In this document: one piece after another, positions 15,633-25,397 of the stretch
Position numbering within the stretch: the first letter of the stretch is position 1
How the letters are laid out: each line of letters starts with the position of its first letter
NCBI GenBank assembly: GCA_020349245.1
Contig: CP070764.1
Span: 3,034,686 to 3,074,701, forward strand
Source: Chloroflexota bacterium
Lineage (GTDB): Bacteria > Chloroflexota > Anaerolineae > Anaerolineales > UBA4823
DNA length: 40,016 nucleotides
Direction of reading: 5' to 3'
The notes under the pieces: model-generated
The model's input: the letters and a program-made list of their open reading frames with translations, nothing else
Database searches by the model: none
Told to the model about the DNA's origin: nothing
Position numbers and translations under genes: made by a program

Positions 15633-17405
15633 TCATGGGACCTGAGAAGGTGCCGTATCGGCGAAAACATCCGGGGCATTTTCATAAGCACTCGCTTCTA
15701 AATCCAGAGCCTTCGTACGAATATCATCGAGCTCCTCCGGAGAGAGCTGCACCATTTCCACCAGCTCAAGCTCTTCCTGGGTAGCATCCGCCCCGCGGAA
15801 GCCAACTTGGACGTTGCCAACCCCGGCAGCATAATACTTCAATTGATAGGCATCCACCTCTTCTAAGCTCGACTCAGCGATAACCAGCACACCATCAAAG
15901 CAATCATATGCCACGCAGGATTCCTGGTCCACCGCGTCCACCTGGCCGTAATCGGTCCACTCGACCTCCGGCCCCCAACCCTGGAAATAAGGTGGAGTTC
16001 CCACCTGCGGATCTGCCCACATCTTGATGCCAGCCATGGCTTCTTGCTGACCATGCAACCAGCTCGGGTTATCGACCAGCTCCCCATTCTCATATTCTTC
16101 CGGATACTCGCCGAAGTACCAGACATTGCCGTCGTCATCCTGGGCATAAAAAGCGATCTCAGCTTCGATCAGTTCGTCATCACTGATATCGACGATATAA
16201 ACGACAACGGTCTGGGTGCCATCAATTTCCTTGGTCAGGTCAGTGACGGTGAACTCGATGCGGTGAGGGATGTCCTCTCCATCTTCAACGGTTGCACCCT
16301 CGTAAATTAATTGGGTTCCAGGCACCAAGGGCAGCCATTCGTTGTCAATACTTGTCGGTTCAGAAAATGCTCCGGGGTCGAACTTATCAAAAACCTTGAC
16401 TGGTTCTTCGCTTCCAGCCATCGTATCCTCAGAGCCAGGTTCCTCTTCCGTTCCACCAGGAGTGCTGACACTCTCGTCAACCTGGCTTGGAGTCGTTTGA
16501 TCGTATACCTCTTTGCTGATCTCGTAGGCCCGGGTTTCCAGTTCCAGGGCTGCTTCACGCGCGGCTTCCATCTCAGCCGGGCTCATCTTGACAATTTCTA
16601 CCAATTCCAGCTCTTCACGGGTAGCATCCAAGCCCCGCCAACCAACCTGGACGTTTCCAACGCCTTCAGCATAATATTTCAGCTGGAAAGCATCCGGTTC
16701 CGTTTCGCTGTATTCTGCGGTGATCAACACCCCGGTATAACAATCCGCAGGGACACAGGTTTCCTGGTCCACCATATCCACCTGCCAGCGATCAGTGAAA
16801 CCAACCGCTGGTCCCCAACCCTGGGAGTAGCTGCCATCTCTGGCACCAGGATCGGCTGCCATCATGATCCCTGCCAGGGCACCTTTGAGACCAGAAATCC
16901 AGGCTGGCGCTTCAACCAGCTTGCCATTTTCATAAACCTCCGGGTACTCACCCATGCGCCAGACGTTGCCATCATTATCTTGAGCATAAAAAGCCAGCTC
17001 GGTTTCTACCAGGTCGCCCCCGCTGTAGTCTTCATCCCAGGTTACCACGCTTAGAACACCATCAATTTCCTTTACTAAATCAGTAACGGTGATAATAACC
17101 TGGTGCTCAGTCACCTCACCTGCATCCTCGGTCACACCTTCATAAATGTACTGCATCCCCGGGGTTACTGGCAACCAAGGATTGTCAATTTTGGTGGGGT
17201 CGTCAAAATTTGCGCGATCAAACTCTTCAAGCATACTGGCAAAATCAACAGCAGGCTCAGCGGTGGGTTCGGGTACATCGGTTGCAACTTGCGCTGGTTG
17301 AGCTGTATCGGGAGCTTGAGTTTCGGTTTGAGCGCTGGCGCATGCTGCAACAGATAGGGCAACCAACCCCAATATGGCTAATATGATTAGGTGACGATTT
17401 CTCAT
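15633..17405 (-). CDS. Secreted lipoprotein with two tandem copies of an unnamed domain
   Basis: A 590-aa lipoprotein. The start is the ATG at 17405, set by GGAGG five bases upstream; a TTG at 17417 is not preferred. Lipobox VAAC gives lipid-modified Cys22. After an acidic/Pro linker come two repeats of about 245 residues (roughly 66-310 and 340-590), joined by a Ser/Gly/Glu-rich linker. Shared motifs are IDNPWLPVTPG and IDNEWLPLVPG, TDLVKEIDG and TDLTKEIDG, AFYAQDNDGNVW and AFYAQDDDGNVW, ADPGARDG and ADPQVGTP, QGWGPAV and QGWGPEV, DQETCVPADCYTGVL and DQESCVAYDCFDGVL, and LKYYAEGVGNVQVG and LKYYAAGVGNVQVG. The CxxxxC pair in each repeat could be a disulphide. Function unknown. It is in line with the RND operon but 224 bp away. 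Confidence 0.85.
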   Translation of the reverse strand: MRNRHLIILAILGLVALSVAACASAQTETQAPDTAQPAQVATDVPEPTAEPAVDFASMLEEFDRANFDDPTKIDNPWLPVTPGMQYIYEGVTEDAGEVTEHQVIITVTDLVKEIDGVLSVVTWDEDYSGGDLVETELAFYAQDNDGNVWRMGEYPEVYENGKLVEAPAWISGLKGALAGIMMAADPGARDGSYSQGWGPAVGFTDRWQVDMVDQETCVPADCYTGVLITAEYSETEPDAFQLKYYAEGVGNVQVGWRGLDATREELELVEIVKMSPAEMEAAREAALELETRAYEISKEVYDQTTPSQVDESVSTPGGTEEEPGSEDTMAGSEEPVKVFDKFDPGAFSEPTSIDNEWLPLVPGTQLIYEGATVEDGEDIPHRIEFTVTDLTKEIDGTQTVVVYIVDISDDELIEAEIAFYAQDDDGNVWYFGEYPEEYENGELVDNPSWLHGQQEAMAGIKMWADPQVGTPPYFQGWGPEVEWTDYGQVDAVDQESCVAYDCFDGVLVIAESSLEEVDAYQLKYYAAGVGNVQVGFRGADATQEELELVEMVQLSPEELDDIRTKALDLEASAYENAPDVFADTAPSQVP

Positions 17406-17485
17406 CAATTCCTCCAATGGAAAGATAACAATGTGTGGATAATCATGGTAATTTCTTATTCCATGTTCCCCATAAGTCTAATTTG

Positions 17486-17580
17486 TCATTCTAAACGAGG
17501 TGTAAACGAAGAATCTCTCATGGCCCGGATATGTTCCTTTGCTTGATGGAGATTCTTCGTTGATTCATACCTCAGAATGA
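17486..17580. repeat. 95-bp near-symmetrical inverted repeat
   Basis: Two arms of 32 bases each, 17486-17517 and 17549-17580, facing each other across 31 bases. Arm ends match perfectly: TCATTCT at the outer 7 positions and CGAAGAATCTC at the inner 11; the middle 14 bases differ. This layout suggests a small mobile palindromic repeat (MITE- or REP-like) and not a terminator. Family membership needs other copies in the genome. Confidence 0.65.
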
Positions 17581-17629
17581 TCGCTGGGCTGATCTAAATC
17601 CGCTAGCTTCCCAGGATCATTTTCATTCT

Positions 17630-20600
17630 TTAAGCTGCCTGAACTTCAGCTGGGGGAGCCGGAGATGCATTCCGCCTGCCAAAGACCAGGTATAACGAGG
17701 GCACAATGAACAGGTTGACCAAGGTCGAGGTGACCAAACCACCCAAAATGACGATTGCCATTGGGTGTTCGATCTCATGACCTGGGATTTCACCTGCCCA
17801 TACAAGGGGCACCAGCGCCAGTCCGGCGGTTAAGGCGGTCATCATGATCGGCGAGATACGTTCTTTAGCACCCCGCAAGACAAGATCATAACCAAAGCTT
17901 TCGCCTTCATACTCCTCTAGATGCTGGTAGTGGCTGATGAGCATGATCCCGTTTCGGGCAGCCACACCCAGGATGGTCAAGAAACCTACCAGGGAACCCA
18001 GGGAGAGCAAACCACTGGTAAAGTATGCGGCCATAATCCCACCTACCAGAGCCAATGGCAGACTCAGGAATGACATGAATGCCAAGCGGAAGCTTCCTAA
18101 CGAGACTCGCAGCAGGAAGAAAATCACCAAGACTGCGGCGACACCTGCATACATCAAGCGCTGGCTGGCAGCCTGTGACTCAGCAAATTCACCCAGCAGC
18201 TCAGCATGGTATTCAAGCGGAAATTCGATCTCTGCCAGAGTAGATTCCACTGCAGTAACAGCGGATCCAAGATCGACCCCATGTACTTCGGCCTCCACAT
18301 CGATGCGTCGGGAAGTTCCCTCGTGCCGGATGGCGTTGGGAACTGGCCGAATTGCAATATCCGCCACTTCCTTCAACTGTACTTTCGTTCCGGAAGGTGT
18401 ATCAATGGGGAGCTCTAGGATATCCGTGTAATTTGCCCGCGCTTCGGGGACACTCCAAACATTTACATCGTACGTCCTGTTAGCAACGTGAATGTCACCT
18501 GCTTCCTCACCGGCCACAAAATAAGCGGCCGCCCGGCGGACGTCACCTGGTTTCAAGCCATATTGCTGGGCTTTTTCCAAGTCGACTTCAACTTGAATCT
18601 GGGGGATGTCCACCAGCAATTCCACATGCAATTCAGACAGGCCCTCGATCTCTGAGAGACGCTCCTCAACTTCATCCGCCTTTGCACGCAGGACATCCAA
18701 ATCCGGTCCAAAGATGCGGATCACGATCGGGTGGCTTGACCCGGTCAACACCTCGCGGATGCGCTCTTTCAGATACGTCTGCACATCGCGATAAAGTCCG
18801 GGATAACCGTCCACGGTTTCTTGGATCTTATTGAGCGTGTCGTCATAATCCACGGCAGGATCAACAGATACCCAGTTCTCGCCGAAATAAATGCCATACA
18901 CTTCGTCCATCAGTAAAGCCTGCCCGATGTGTGAACCGCAATTGCGCACGCCAGGTATGGTCATCAATTCCTGGCAGGCTTCTTGAGAGATGCGTACCAT
19001 CTCGTCCCGACCGGTACCCGGTTTGGTTAACCAGTGCATCAGGAAGTCGCGCTCCTTGAAGGAGGGCAGCAATTCTGAACCCAGTAATGGGTAAAGGACC
19101 ACACCAACCACCAATAGCAAAACCGTGCTTGAGTAGGCGAAGATAGGACGCTTGAGCGAACGAGACAGGATAGCCGTGTAGCTGCGGTGAAGCGGCGGGA
19201 TTATCGGAGAGATGCGCTCACGGATGGGAGCATTCGACAGCAAGATCAGCACCAGGGCTGGGGTGACAGTTAAGGCGATGAAAGGCGAGACCAGGGTGGC
19301 TACGATATATGCCTGAGCCAGTGGTCGGAAGAAAGCACCGGAAAGACCCTCCATGAAGAAGACCGGCACCAATGCTGACATCTCGATCAGCGAAGCGGTA
19401 ACGATCGCCTCCCGTACCTCGACCGAGGCATCCAGGACAATGGTCGCGGTTGGCAAGTCGCTGCCCTCGCGCCGATATTGCCGTAAGCGCCGCACGATGT
19501 TCTCCACGTCCACGATGGCATCATCAACCACGGCCCCGATAGCGATCACCAATCCAGCCAGCACCATCACGTTGAGGGTGGTTCCGAAGGCATTTAACAC
19601 CAGCAATGTGATCACCATCGTAAGGGGGATAATGGTCGCGCTGATCAGAGCAATGCGCCAATCCCAGAGGAAGATGAGCAATACGAGGATGACCAGGACG
19701 CCGCCGATCAGCAGGGACTCGACCAGGTTGCTCATGGCAACTTCCACGAAGGTTGCCGGGCGGAAGATTGTGGTATCAAATTCGATGCCTTCCAAACCTG
19801 GACGCATCTCTTCCATAGCTTCTTCCAAGCCTCTGGTCACCTCGACGGTATTCGCCCAGGGGAATTTCTCAACGATGAGTAAAAGACCGGGACCGTCGTT
19901 AACCACCGCGTCGCCGATCATCGGCCAGGTATCCATCACGGTTTCCGCCACATCGCCTAAGCGGATAGGAGTCCCGTCACTTTTGACGCGGTCGTTGATC
20001 GGCACATTGGCCAGGTCCTTGGCTTCAACCACGGGCAGGACCTGGAAAATCTGCATGCGCTGATTTGGCGTTTCCAGGAAACCTCCTGCACCAACTTCTG
20101 ATCCGGTTGAATATTCAATCAGGCCCACGTCCAATGTATCCGAAGTGACTTGTAGCACTTCATCCATGGAGACATTGTACGCAGCCATCAACTCCGGAAC
20201 GACCTGGACGGTGAGCATATCGATCTGCTCTCCCCAGATAGCCACATTGGCCACGCCGGGCACACGCAGCAGTCTCTCCCTGATCTTCCAGTACGTGATC
20301 ATGGAGAGCTCCCGCAGGTCGTATACCTCTGAGGAAAGGCCGATCTTGAGCGTTCGGGCGGTTGACGACAAGGGCGGTAGCATGAAGGGAGGGCTAGCCC
20401 AGGCAGGTAATTGCGGTGTGGCAATTGCCATTCTCTCCTGAACTAATTGCCGGGCTTCCATCAGGTCGGTCCCTTGATCAAAGATGAGCAGGATCGAGGA
20501 GAGCTGGTTGACAGATTTGGATCGCATTACGTCGAGCCCCGGCGTACCGGCAAACACCTGTTCCAAGGGTATCGTCACCAGAGATTCGACTTCTGCCGAT

Positions 20601-20776
20601 GATAGACCCAAGCTGGGTGTCTGAATCTCGACCCTGGGTGGGGCGAATTCAGGAAAGACATCGATCGGCATATTGCGAATAACTCCGATACCCAAGATCA
20701 TAAACACCGCGCCCAGGAAGACCACGATATAGCGATACTTTAGGCTCGTCGCAACGATCTTGTAGAAAATGTTCAT
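17630..20776 (-). CDS. RND efflux pump, heavy-metal (CusA/CzcA) type, pump B
   Basis: A 1048-aa RND transporter of normal length for the HME family. The N-terminus has one membrane helix then the conserved MPIDVFPEFAPPRVEIQTPS and GLSSAEVESLVTIPLEQ, which is the CusA/CzcA pattern. The TM4 proton-relay region reads VIAIGAVVDDAIVDVENIVR. Two large periplasmic loops and 12 membrane segments are visible, with internal duplication. It would pump a metal ion or small organic molecule by proton exchange. Its ATG overlaps the stop of the adaptor gene by ATGA (20773-20776), so the two are coupled. Divergence from CzcA means metal specificity is uncertain. No outer-membrane factor gene is in the window. 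Confidence 0.9.
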   Translation of the reverse strand: MNIFYKIVATSLKYRYIVVFLGAVFMILGIGVIRNMPIDVFPEFAPPRVEIQTPSLGLSSAEVESLVTIPLEQVFAGTPGLDVMRSKSVNQLSSILLIFDQGTDLMEARQLVQERMAIATPQLPAWASPPFMLPPLSSTARTLKIGLSSEVYDLRELSMITYWKIRERLLRVPGVANVAIWGEQIDMLTVQVVPELMAAYNVSMDEVLQVTSDTLDVGLIEYSTGSEVGAGGFLETPNQRMQIFQVLPVVEAKDLANVPINDRVKSDGTPIRLGDVAETVMDTWPMIGDAVVNDGPGLLLIVEKFPWANTVEVTRGLEEAMEEMRPGLEGIEFDTTIFRPATFVEVAMSNLVESLLIGGVLVILVLLIFLWDWRIALISATIIPLTMVITLLVLNAFGTTLNVMVLAGLVIAIGAVVDDAIVDVENIVRRLRQYRREGSDLPTATIVLDASVEVREAIVTASLIEMSALVPVFFMEGLSGAFFRPLAQAYIVATLVSPFIALTVTPALVLILLSNAPIRERISPIIPPLHRSYTAILSRSLKRPIFAYSSTVLLLVVGVVLYPLLGSELLPSFKERDFLMHWLTKPGTGRDEMVRISQEACQELMTIPGVRNCGSHIGQALLMDEVYGIYFGENWVSVDPAVDYDDTLNKIQETVDGYPGLYRDVQTYLKERIREVLTGSSHPIVIRIFGPDLDVLRAKADEVEERLSEIEGLSELHVELLVDIPQIQVEVDLEKAQQYGLKPGDVRRAAAYFVAGEEAGDIHVANRTYDVNVWSVPEARANYTDILELPIDTPSGTKVQLKEVADIAIRPVPNAIRHEGTSRRIDVEAEVHGVDLGSAVTAVESTLAEIEFPLEYHAELLGEFAESQAASQRLMYAGVAAVLVIFFLLRVSLGSFRLAFMSFLSLPLALVGGIMAAYFTSGLLSLGSLVGFLTILGVAARNGIMLISHYQHLEEYEGESFGYDLVLRGAKERISPIMMTALTAGLALVPLVWAGEIPGHEIEHPMAIVILGGLVTSTLVNLFIVPSLYLVFGRRNASPAPPAEVQAA

Positions 20777-21519
20777 TTTCCAACTCCGGTATCGGCACCA
20801 TGCAGCTCAGCTACGCCGACGGTTACCACAGCGGTCCCAACAGAAGGTCCTTCAGTCAAAACGACCTGATCCCCCTTGACGTAATCGACCGTAACAGGAA
20901 CCCGCAAATACTGCAGGGATTCAGGATTGATGTAGACCCAGGTCCCGCCATTGATATCATAAATCAATGATGAGAAGGGGACGACCAGGCGGGGACCTTC
21001 ATCGCCTTTCAAGGGAACCCGGACCTTTAATCGCTGACCGGACACCAGGTTTGATCCTCCACCTGCCACTGTGTAGTACAGGGCAGTCACTGGATTTTCC
21101 TCTGGATCGTCCATGCCAGGTGTTTCGTCCAGTTCGGCAGGCAAATCGCCGTTATCTTCATCTTCAGGATCATCGTCATGCAAGGGAATAACAAAGGCAG
21201 ATCCATTTAAATCAACCGTATTCATCTCATCCCTGGTGAGGCTGACCATGATCTTCGCGCCCCCGTTTTCACTGGCTTCCATCACCTCGCCTCCAAAGGT
21301 ACGCGTCAGGGCGATCTCTTCCTCGCTGACTGTTTCCGTCTGGATACCCAGGCGCTCAGCTGCTTTTTCCGTGAGGATAACCAGGTTGCGTCCGTCTCCC
21401 TGGTCTACCAGCTCGGCCGGTTCAATCTTTTCTGGAGAATTGTTTCCTGAACAAGCTGATAGTCCGAGGGCAACGACCACGATTAATATCCATCCAAACC
21501 AAAGTTTGCTTTGTTTCAT
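20773..21519 (-). CDS. Short lipoprotein membrane-fusion-type adaptor
   Basis: A 248-aa lipoprotein (signal with lipobox LSAC, Cys23). After residue 50 it has the adaptor-type RLGIQTETVSEEEIALTRTFGGEV stretch (split here: RLGIQTETVSEE, then ALTRTFGGEV), and later the C-terminal beta-barrel/membrane-proximal pattern LVSGQRLKVRVPL, LVVPFSSLIYDINGGTWVYI and VLTEGPSVGTAVVTVG. Ordinary RND adaptors are 350-450 residues with a lipoyl domain and an alpha-helical hairpin. These are missing, and in their place is an acidic loop rich in Asp/Glu (about 112-140, HDDDPEDEDNGD). GGAGG lies before the ATG. It lies between the two RND genes and probably serves one or both. Confidence 0.82.
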   Translation of the reverse strand: MKQSKLWFGWILIVVVALGLSACSGNNSPEKIEPAELVDQGDGRNLVILTEKAAERLGIQTETVSEEEIALTRTFGGEVMEASENGGAKIMVSLTRDEMNTVDLNGSAFVIPLHDDDPEDEDNGDLPAELDETPGMDDPEENPVTALYYTVAGGGSNLVSGQRLKVRVPLKGDEGPRLVVPFSSLIYDINGGTWVYINPESLQYLRVPVTVDYVKGDQVVLTEGPSVGTAVVTVGVAELHGADTGVGK

Positions 21520-21546
21520 TTTTTTCCTCCGAATGCTTATCTGTAC

Positions 21547-24500
21547 TTATGATTGCGAGTCTGTCGCGAATGTGTGTGTTTCGATTTTATGAGAGCTCTC
21601 TGCTTCTCGATGCATACCGTAGCGCAGGTAAATCGCCGGCATAACAAATAGAGAGAACAAGGTTGATGTGATCAAACCACCGAATGAAATAACGACCATC
21701 GGATGTAAAATCTCCAATCCAGGATCAGCTCCTTTAAAGAGGATGGGTAAGAACGCTACCCCAAGACCGATGGCAGTAATCAGCACCGGTTTCATCCTTT
21801 CTACTGCTCCACGGACTACCAGATCTGGACCGAATTCTTCGCCCTCTTCTTCCAGATGCTGCATGTGCTTCACCATCACCATGTTAAATCGCATGGAAAG
21901 CCCCAAGATAACCAGGAAACCGAACAGTGATCCCAGGGTGACCTCTCCCCCGGCGATAAACGCAGTCAACAAACCACCTGACAGCGATGCCAGGACGATG
22001 AAAAATATCGACAAGGCGATCTGCCAGCTCCAGAATGTAGCCTGCAAGAGCAGAATTATTCCGAAAACAGCAACTCCAGCGATGATCAGGGTTTGCTGCA
22101 TGTTGGCTTGTCGTTGAGCGAAATCGCCCAGGAGCTCAACATGGTATTCAAGGGGCACATCTACACCTGCAACGACGTTTTCTACATCCGCCACTACCGC
22201 GCCATAAGATCGGCCTTCAAGATTGGCAGTGACATCAATATACCGGGAGACTGCATCTCGCTTGATATTGATCGGAGTAGGCGAAATGCGGACATCGGCG
22301 ACTTCTCCCAGGCGGACATGACCACCGCCCGGCGTATCGATCAGCAGGTTCTTTATATCCGTCAGGTTTCTGCGAACCTCCTCCTCGCCCCACACCATCA
22401 CATCGAACACTTTCTGTTCTTCGTACAGATTCCCCACTCTCAAACCGGATAATAGTGTGGTTGCCGAACGGCGAACATCGCCGGGTTTTACCTGGTAACG
22501 CTCAGCAGCTGCCAGGTCAACTTCAATCTCGACTTGTGGTTCGACCTCCAGGTACTCAACCTCTACATCACGCAAGCCATCGACGGAAACCAGACCTGCC
22601 TGGATTTCTTCAGCCTTACTCTCCAAAATATCAAAATCCCAACCATAGACACGGATGACCATGTCTTTATCACTTTCACCAGAGACAATTTGACCCAGTC
22701 GATCGGGTTGGTACGTGTCAACCTTGCGGATTAATCCAGGGAATCCATTAACCACCTCATTGACCGTAACCATCGTAGCATCATAATCAGCTGCTGGATC
22801 GATGCTGATCCAAATCTCGCCGGAATTTATTCCCGTCAGCTGATCACCAGTGATCGCTCTGCCCACATGGGCACCGACATTGCTAACCCCGGGGATTGCC
22901 TGCAGTTCATTGGTCGCTTGAGCAACGATACGATTCATTTCCGGTTGTGAAGTACCAGGAGCAGCATCCCATTGAATGCGGATATCTGTTTGTTTAAATG
23001 TCGGCAGCAGGGATACGTTCAAGAATGGTATCGCAACCAAACTGACCACCACGATTACTCCAGCGACAACGTAGGTCAACCGGGGTACTCTGATGACTCC
23101 AGATACAATTCCGGAATAAACTCGTCCCAGGAATCCTATGACCGGCGACTCGCGGCGTTCGTGGTTCCTGAGCAACACCATGCTCAGCGAAGGAGTCAGG
23201 GTTAAGGCAACGATAATGGAGAGCAACATCGCCACCGCATAGGCAATCGCAAAGGGTTGGAAGAATCTTCCGGTCACACCCTGGATCAGGAATACGGGTA
23301 GCAATACCAGCAACATGATCAAGAAGGCCGAAATGATTGAACCTCGCATTTCTGCTGATGCATTGGCAATCAGGTCCTCTTTCTCGTCACTGTCCAGGTC
23401 CTTTTCCTGGCTGCGGAATCGACGCTGTATGTATTCCGGATCGATGATGGCATCATCGACGATAATCGTCAGGGCGACTACCATACCGGCGAGAAGCATC
23501 ACGTTTATTGTCGAACCAAATAAGTACAGCACGAGCAGGGCAATGATTAAAGACGCCGGGATGGCAATCAGACTGACTAAGGTTGGTCGCCAATCCCAAT
23601 ATAGAATGAACAGAACCAGAAGCAAAAGACCAGCCCCGACCAGTAAAACTGTACTCAGGTTTCCAGTCGCCAGTTCAATATAATTCGCCGGCCGGAATAC
23701 GGTGGTATCAATATTGACGCCACTTAATCCAGGAGCCATTGCTTCAAGGGCTTCCTCGACGCCTTTTGTCACTTCTAATGTATTTGCATTGGGGAATTTT
23801 TCGATTACCATCAACAATCCTGGATTCCCATCGTTGAGAACCGCATCTCCGATCAGAGGCTGGTGGTCTTCAACGACTTCGCTCACATCCCCAAGTGTAT
23901 AAGCAGTCCCTTTCACTGGGATCTTGCTGAGTTCCTCTGCGGAGGAAATCGGGAATCTATGTAGGATACTCAATCTTTGATTGGGCGTATCGATCCAGCC
24001 AGAGGTCCCGGGTTTCGAGGATTCCAGGTAGCTCAATGGAGAAACCCACATCGCTTCTCCGGTGGTCGATATCACCTGATTGAGGGTGACACCTTTTTCC
24101 TGCAAATCTTCTGGGCTGACCAAGACCTGCAGCTGCCATTCTCGCAACCCCCAGGTGGCGACATTAGCAACACCCGGGACACCCATCAAGCGGGGTGCGA
24201 TAACCCAGCGAGCCAGGACACCCAAATCGATCAGGGATAGGTCTTCTGAGGAGAGAGAGACCATCATCGCCCGGCTGGTTGTTGAGAGAGGCTGCATCAT
24301 GACTGGCGGTAAAGAGACGTTCGGCAGGGCGTATGTCTGGGTTAACCGCTCCTGCACCATCTGGCGAGCCTTGATGGGGTCAGTTCCCGGTTCGAAAATC
24401 ATGATGATTGAAGACAAGCCATTCACCGAATTCGAATAGATCCTTTCCAACCAGGCCACCCCGTTTAACAGGTCTGCTTCCATCGGGACTGTCAGCAAGG

Positions 24501-24687
24501 CTTCTACCTCCGTAGCTGATAAACCCAAGGCCTCCGTCTGGACCTCAACAATGGGCGGATTAAACTCTGGATAAACATCTACCGGCATCTCGCTCAATTG
24601 GTAGACTCCAAAGAACATCAGCACCACTGCCAGGATGATCACCAGGTAGCGCAGCTTTATGCTTTGTTTAATGATCCCTCTAATCAT
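21547..24687 (-). CDS. RND efflux pump, heavy-metal (CusA/CzcA) type, pump A
   Basis: A 1046-aa RND transporter, first gene of the - strand operon. N-terminal motifs MPVDVYPEFNPPIVEVQTEA and GLSATEVEALLTVPME are the HME-family pattern, and the TM4 region reads MVVALTIIVDDAIIDPEYIQ, where the last part departs from the usual VEN. The C-terminal half shows the family glycine-rich segment GSLFGFLVILGLSMRFNMVM. GGAGG lies 10 bases before the ATG. It shares order and length with the pump at 17630-20776, so the two may form a heteromeric (MdtBC-like) pump or work separately. Substrate unknown. Confidence 0.9.
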   Translation of the reverse strand: MIRGIIKQSIKLRYLVIILAVVLMFFGVYQLSEMPVDVYPEFNPPIVEVQTEALGLSATEVEALLTVPMEADLLNGVAWLERIYSNSVNGLSSIIMIFEPGTDPIKARQMVQERLTQTYALPNVSLPPVMMQPLSTTSRAMMVSLSSEDLSLIDLGVLARWVIAPRLMGVPGVANVATWGLREWQLQVLVSPEDLQEKGVTLNQVISTTGEAMWVSPLSYLESSKPGTSGWIDTPNQRLSILHRFPISSAEELSKIPVKGTAYTLGDVSEVVEDHQPLIGDAVLNDGNPGLLMVIEKFPNANTLEVTKGVEEALEAMAPGLSGVNIDTTVFRPANYIELATGNLSTVLLVGAGLLLLVLFILYWDWRPTLVSLIAIPASLIIALLVLYLFGSTINVMLLAGMVVALTIIVDDAIIDPEYIQRRFRSQEKDLDSDEKEDLIANASAEMRGSIISAFLIMLLVLLPVFLIQGVTGRFFQPFAIAYAVAMLLSIIVALTLTPSLSMVLLRNHERRESPVIGFLGRVYSGIVSGVIRVPRLTYVVAGVIVVVSLVAIPFLNVSLLPTFKQTDIRIQWDAAPGTSQPEMNRIVAQATNELQAIPGVSNVGAHVGRAITGDQLTGINSGEIWISIDPAADYDATMVTVNEVVNGFPGLIRKVDTYQPDRLGQIVSGESDKDMVIRVYGWDFDILESKAEEIQAGLVSVDGLRDVEVEYLEVEPQVEIEVDLAAAERYQVKPGDVRRSATTLLSGLRVGNLYEEQKVFDVMVWGEEEVRRNLTDIKNLLIDTPGGGHVRLGEVADVRISPTPINIKRDAVSRYIDVTANLEGRSYGAVVADVENVVAGVDVPLEYHVELLGDFAQRQANMQQTLIIAGVAVFGIILLLQATFWSWQIALSIFFIVLASLSGGLLTAFIAGGEVTLGSLFGFLVILGLSMRFNMVMVKHMQHLEEEGEEFGPDLVVRGAVERMKPVLITAIGLGVAFLPILFKGADPGLEILHPMVVISFGGLITSTLFSLFVMPAIYLRYGMHREAESSHKIETHTFATDSQS

Positions 24688-25350
24688 AGCTTGTTAGCCT
24701 CCAAAAATGAATTTTAAATTGTTTTACCCTGTAGGCTGAAATCAGCCTGCAATACAAAGAACGATATTTTTTATAGATTGAAGATATATGCATCCAGGAT
24801 CGCATTAAATCCAGTACTAATAAACACCTTGAAGTGATAAAACTCACAAGTTCTCGCAATCCAAGTTTTTATTGAACGACACCTCCGAGCGCAACGTTAT
24901 CTCCTCCGACCCCTTTGCTAATCAACGTAATTTAATTCTCAGTTTAGCTGGTGCAATAATCTTGATAAGCACATGAGAATTACCCCGCCAAATAATCTCT
25001 TTCATTAAGCAAGTCTTATCTCCTCTCCCCAAATCTTTCTCTACCAATACATATCATCCAATTCACAAAATTAACTGTTCAAAAAATATTATGGCTCTCA
25101 ACTGATTACAACGACTTATTCGTACTCCCTGCTCCCACTCACTAAAATCCCAGCTTTTCAATTCAACGAGAAATCTTCCTACAAGAATGACCTTTTGATA
25201 AAAAATATATATAACAAAATTAATTTAGATTCATTAGGTCATAATTATCCGAAATTCCCATACTTGACTATCTCCCACTGCATGGGATAGCTACTAGCGA
25301 TTATACAAATTTTTGTCAAAATTCACATACTACTTCCGCGGTAAATCATC

Positions 25351-25366
25351 TACCTCATTTGAGGTA
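25351..25366. promoter_or_regulatory. Inverted repeat TACCTCA-TT-TGAGGTA, possible operator
   Basis: A 7-bp perfect inverted repeat with 2-base centre, upstream of the SGNH hydrolase gene. Its centre is 31 bp, about three helical turns, from the centre of the palindrome at 25382-25397. Confidence 0.45.
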
Positions 25367-25381
25367 TATGAAATGGCTGAA

Positions 25382-25397
25382 CAAAGTGGCCACTTTG
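25382..25397. promoter_or_regulatory. Perfect 16-bp palindrome CAAAGTGGCCACTTTG, possible operator
   Basis: A perfect even-length palindrome 85 bases upstream of the SGNH hydrolase start (ATG 25483). Its length and symmetry fit a dimeric transcription-factor site. It overlaps the alternative TTG start at 25399 only at its edge. Confidence 0.5.

Noticed and set aside
16311..17054. 247-codon ORF on the + strand inside the duplicated lipoprotein
   Set aside because: Antisense shadow of a gene with strong repeat structure and ribosome site.
19353..20063. 236-codon + strand ORF inside the RND gene
   Set aside because: Ser/Thr-rich antisense frame of a transporter gene, no ribosome site.
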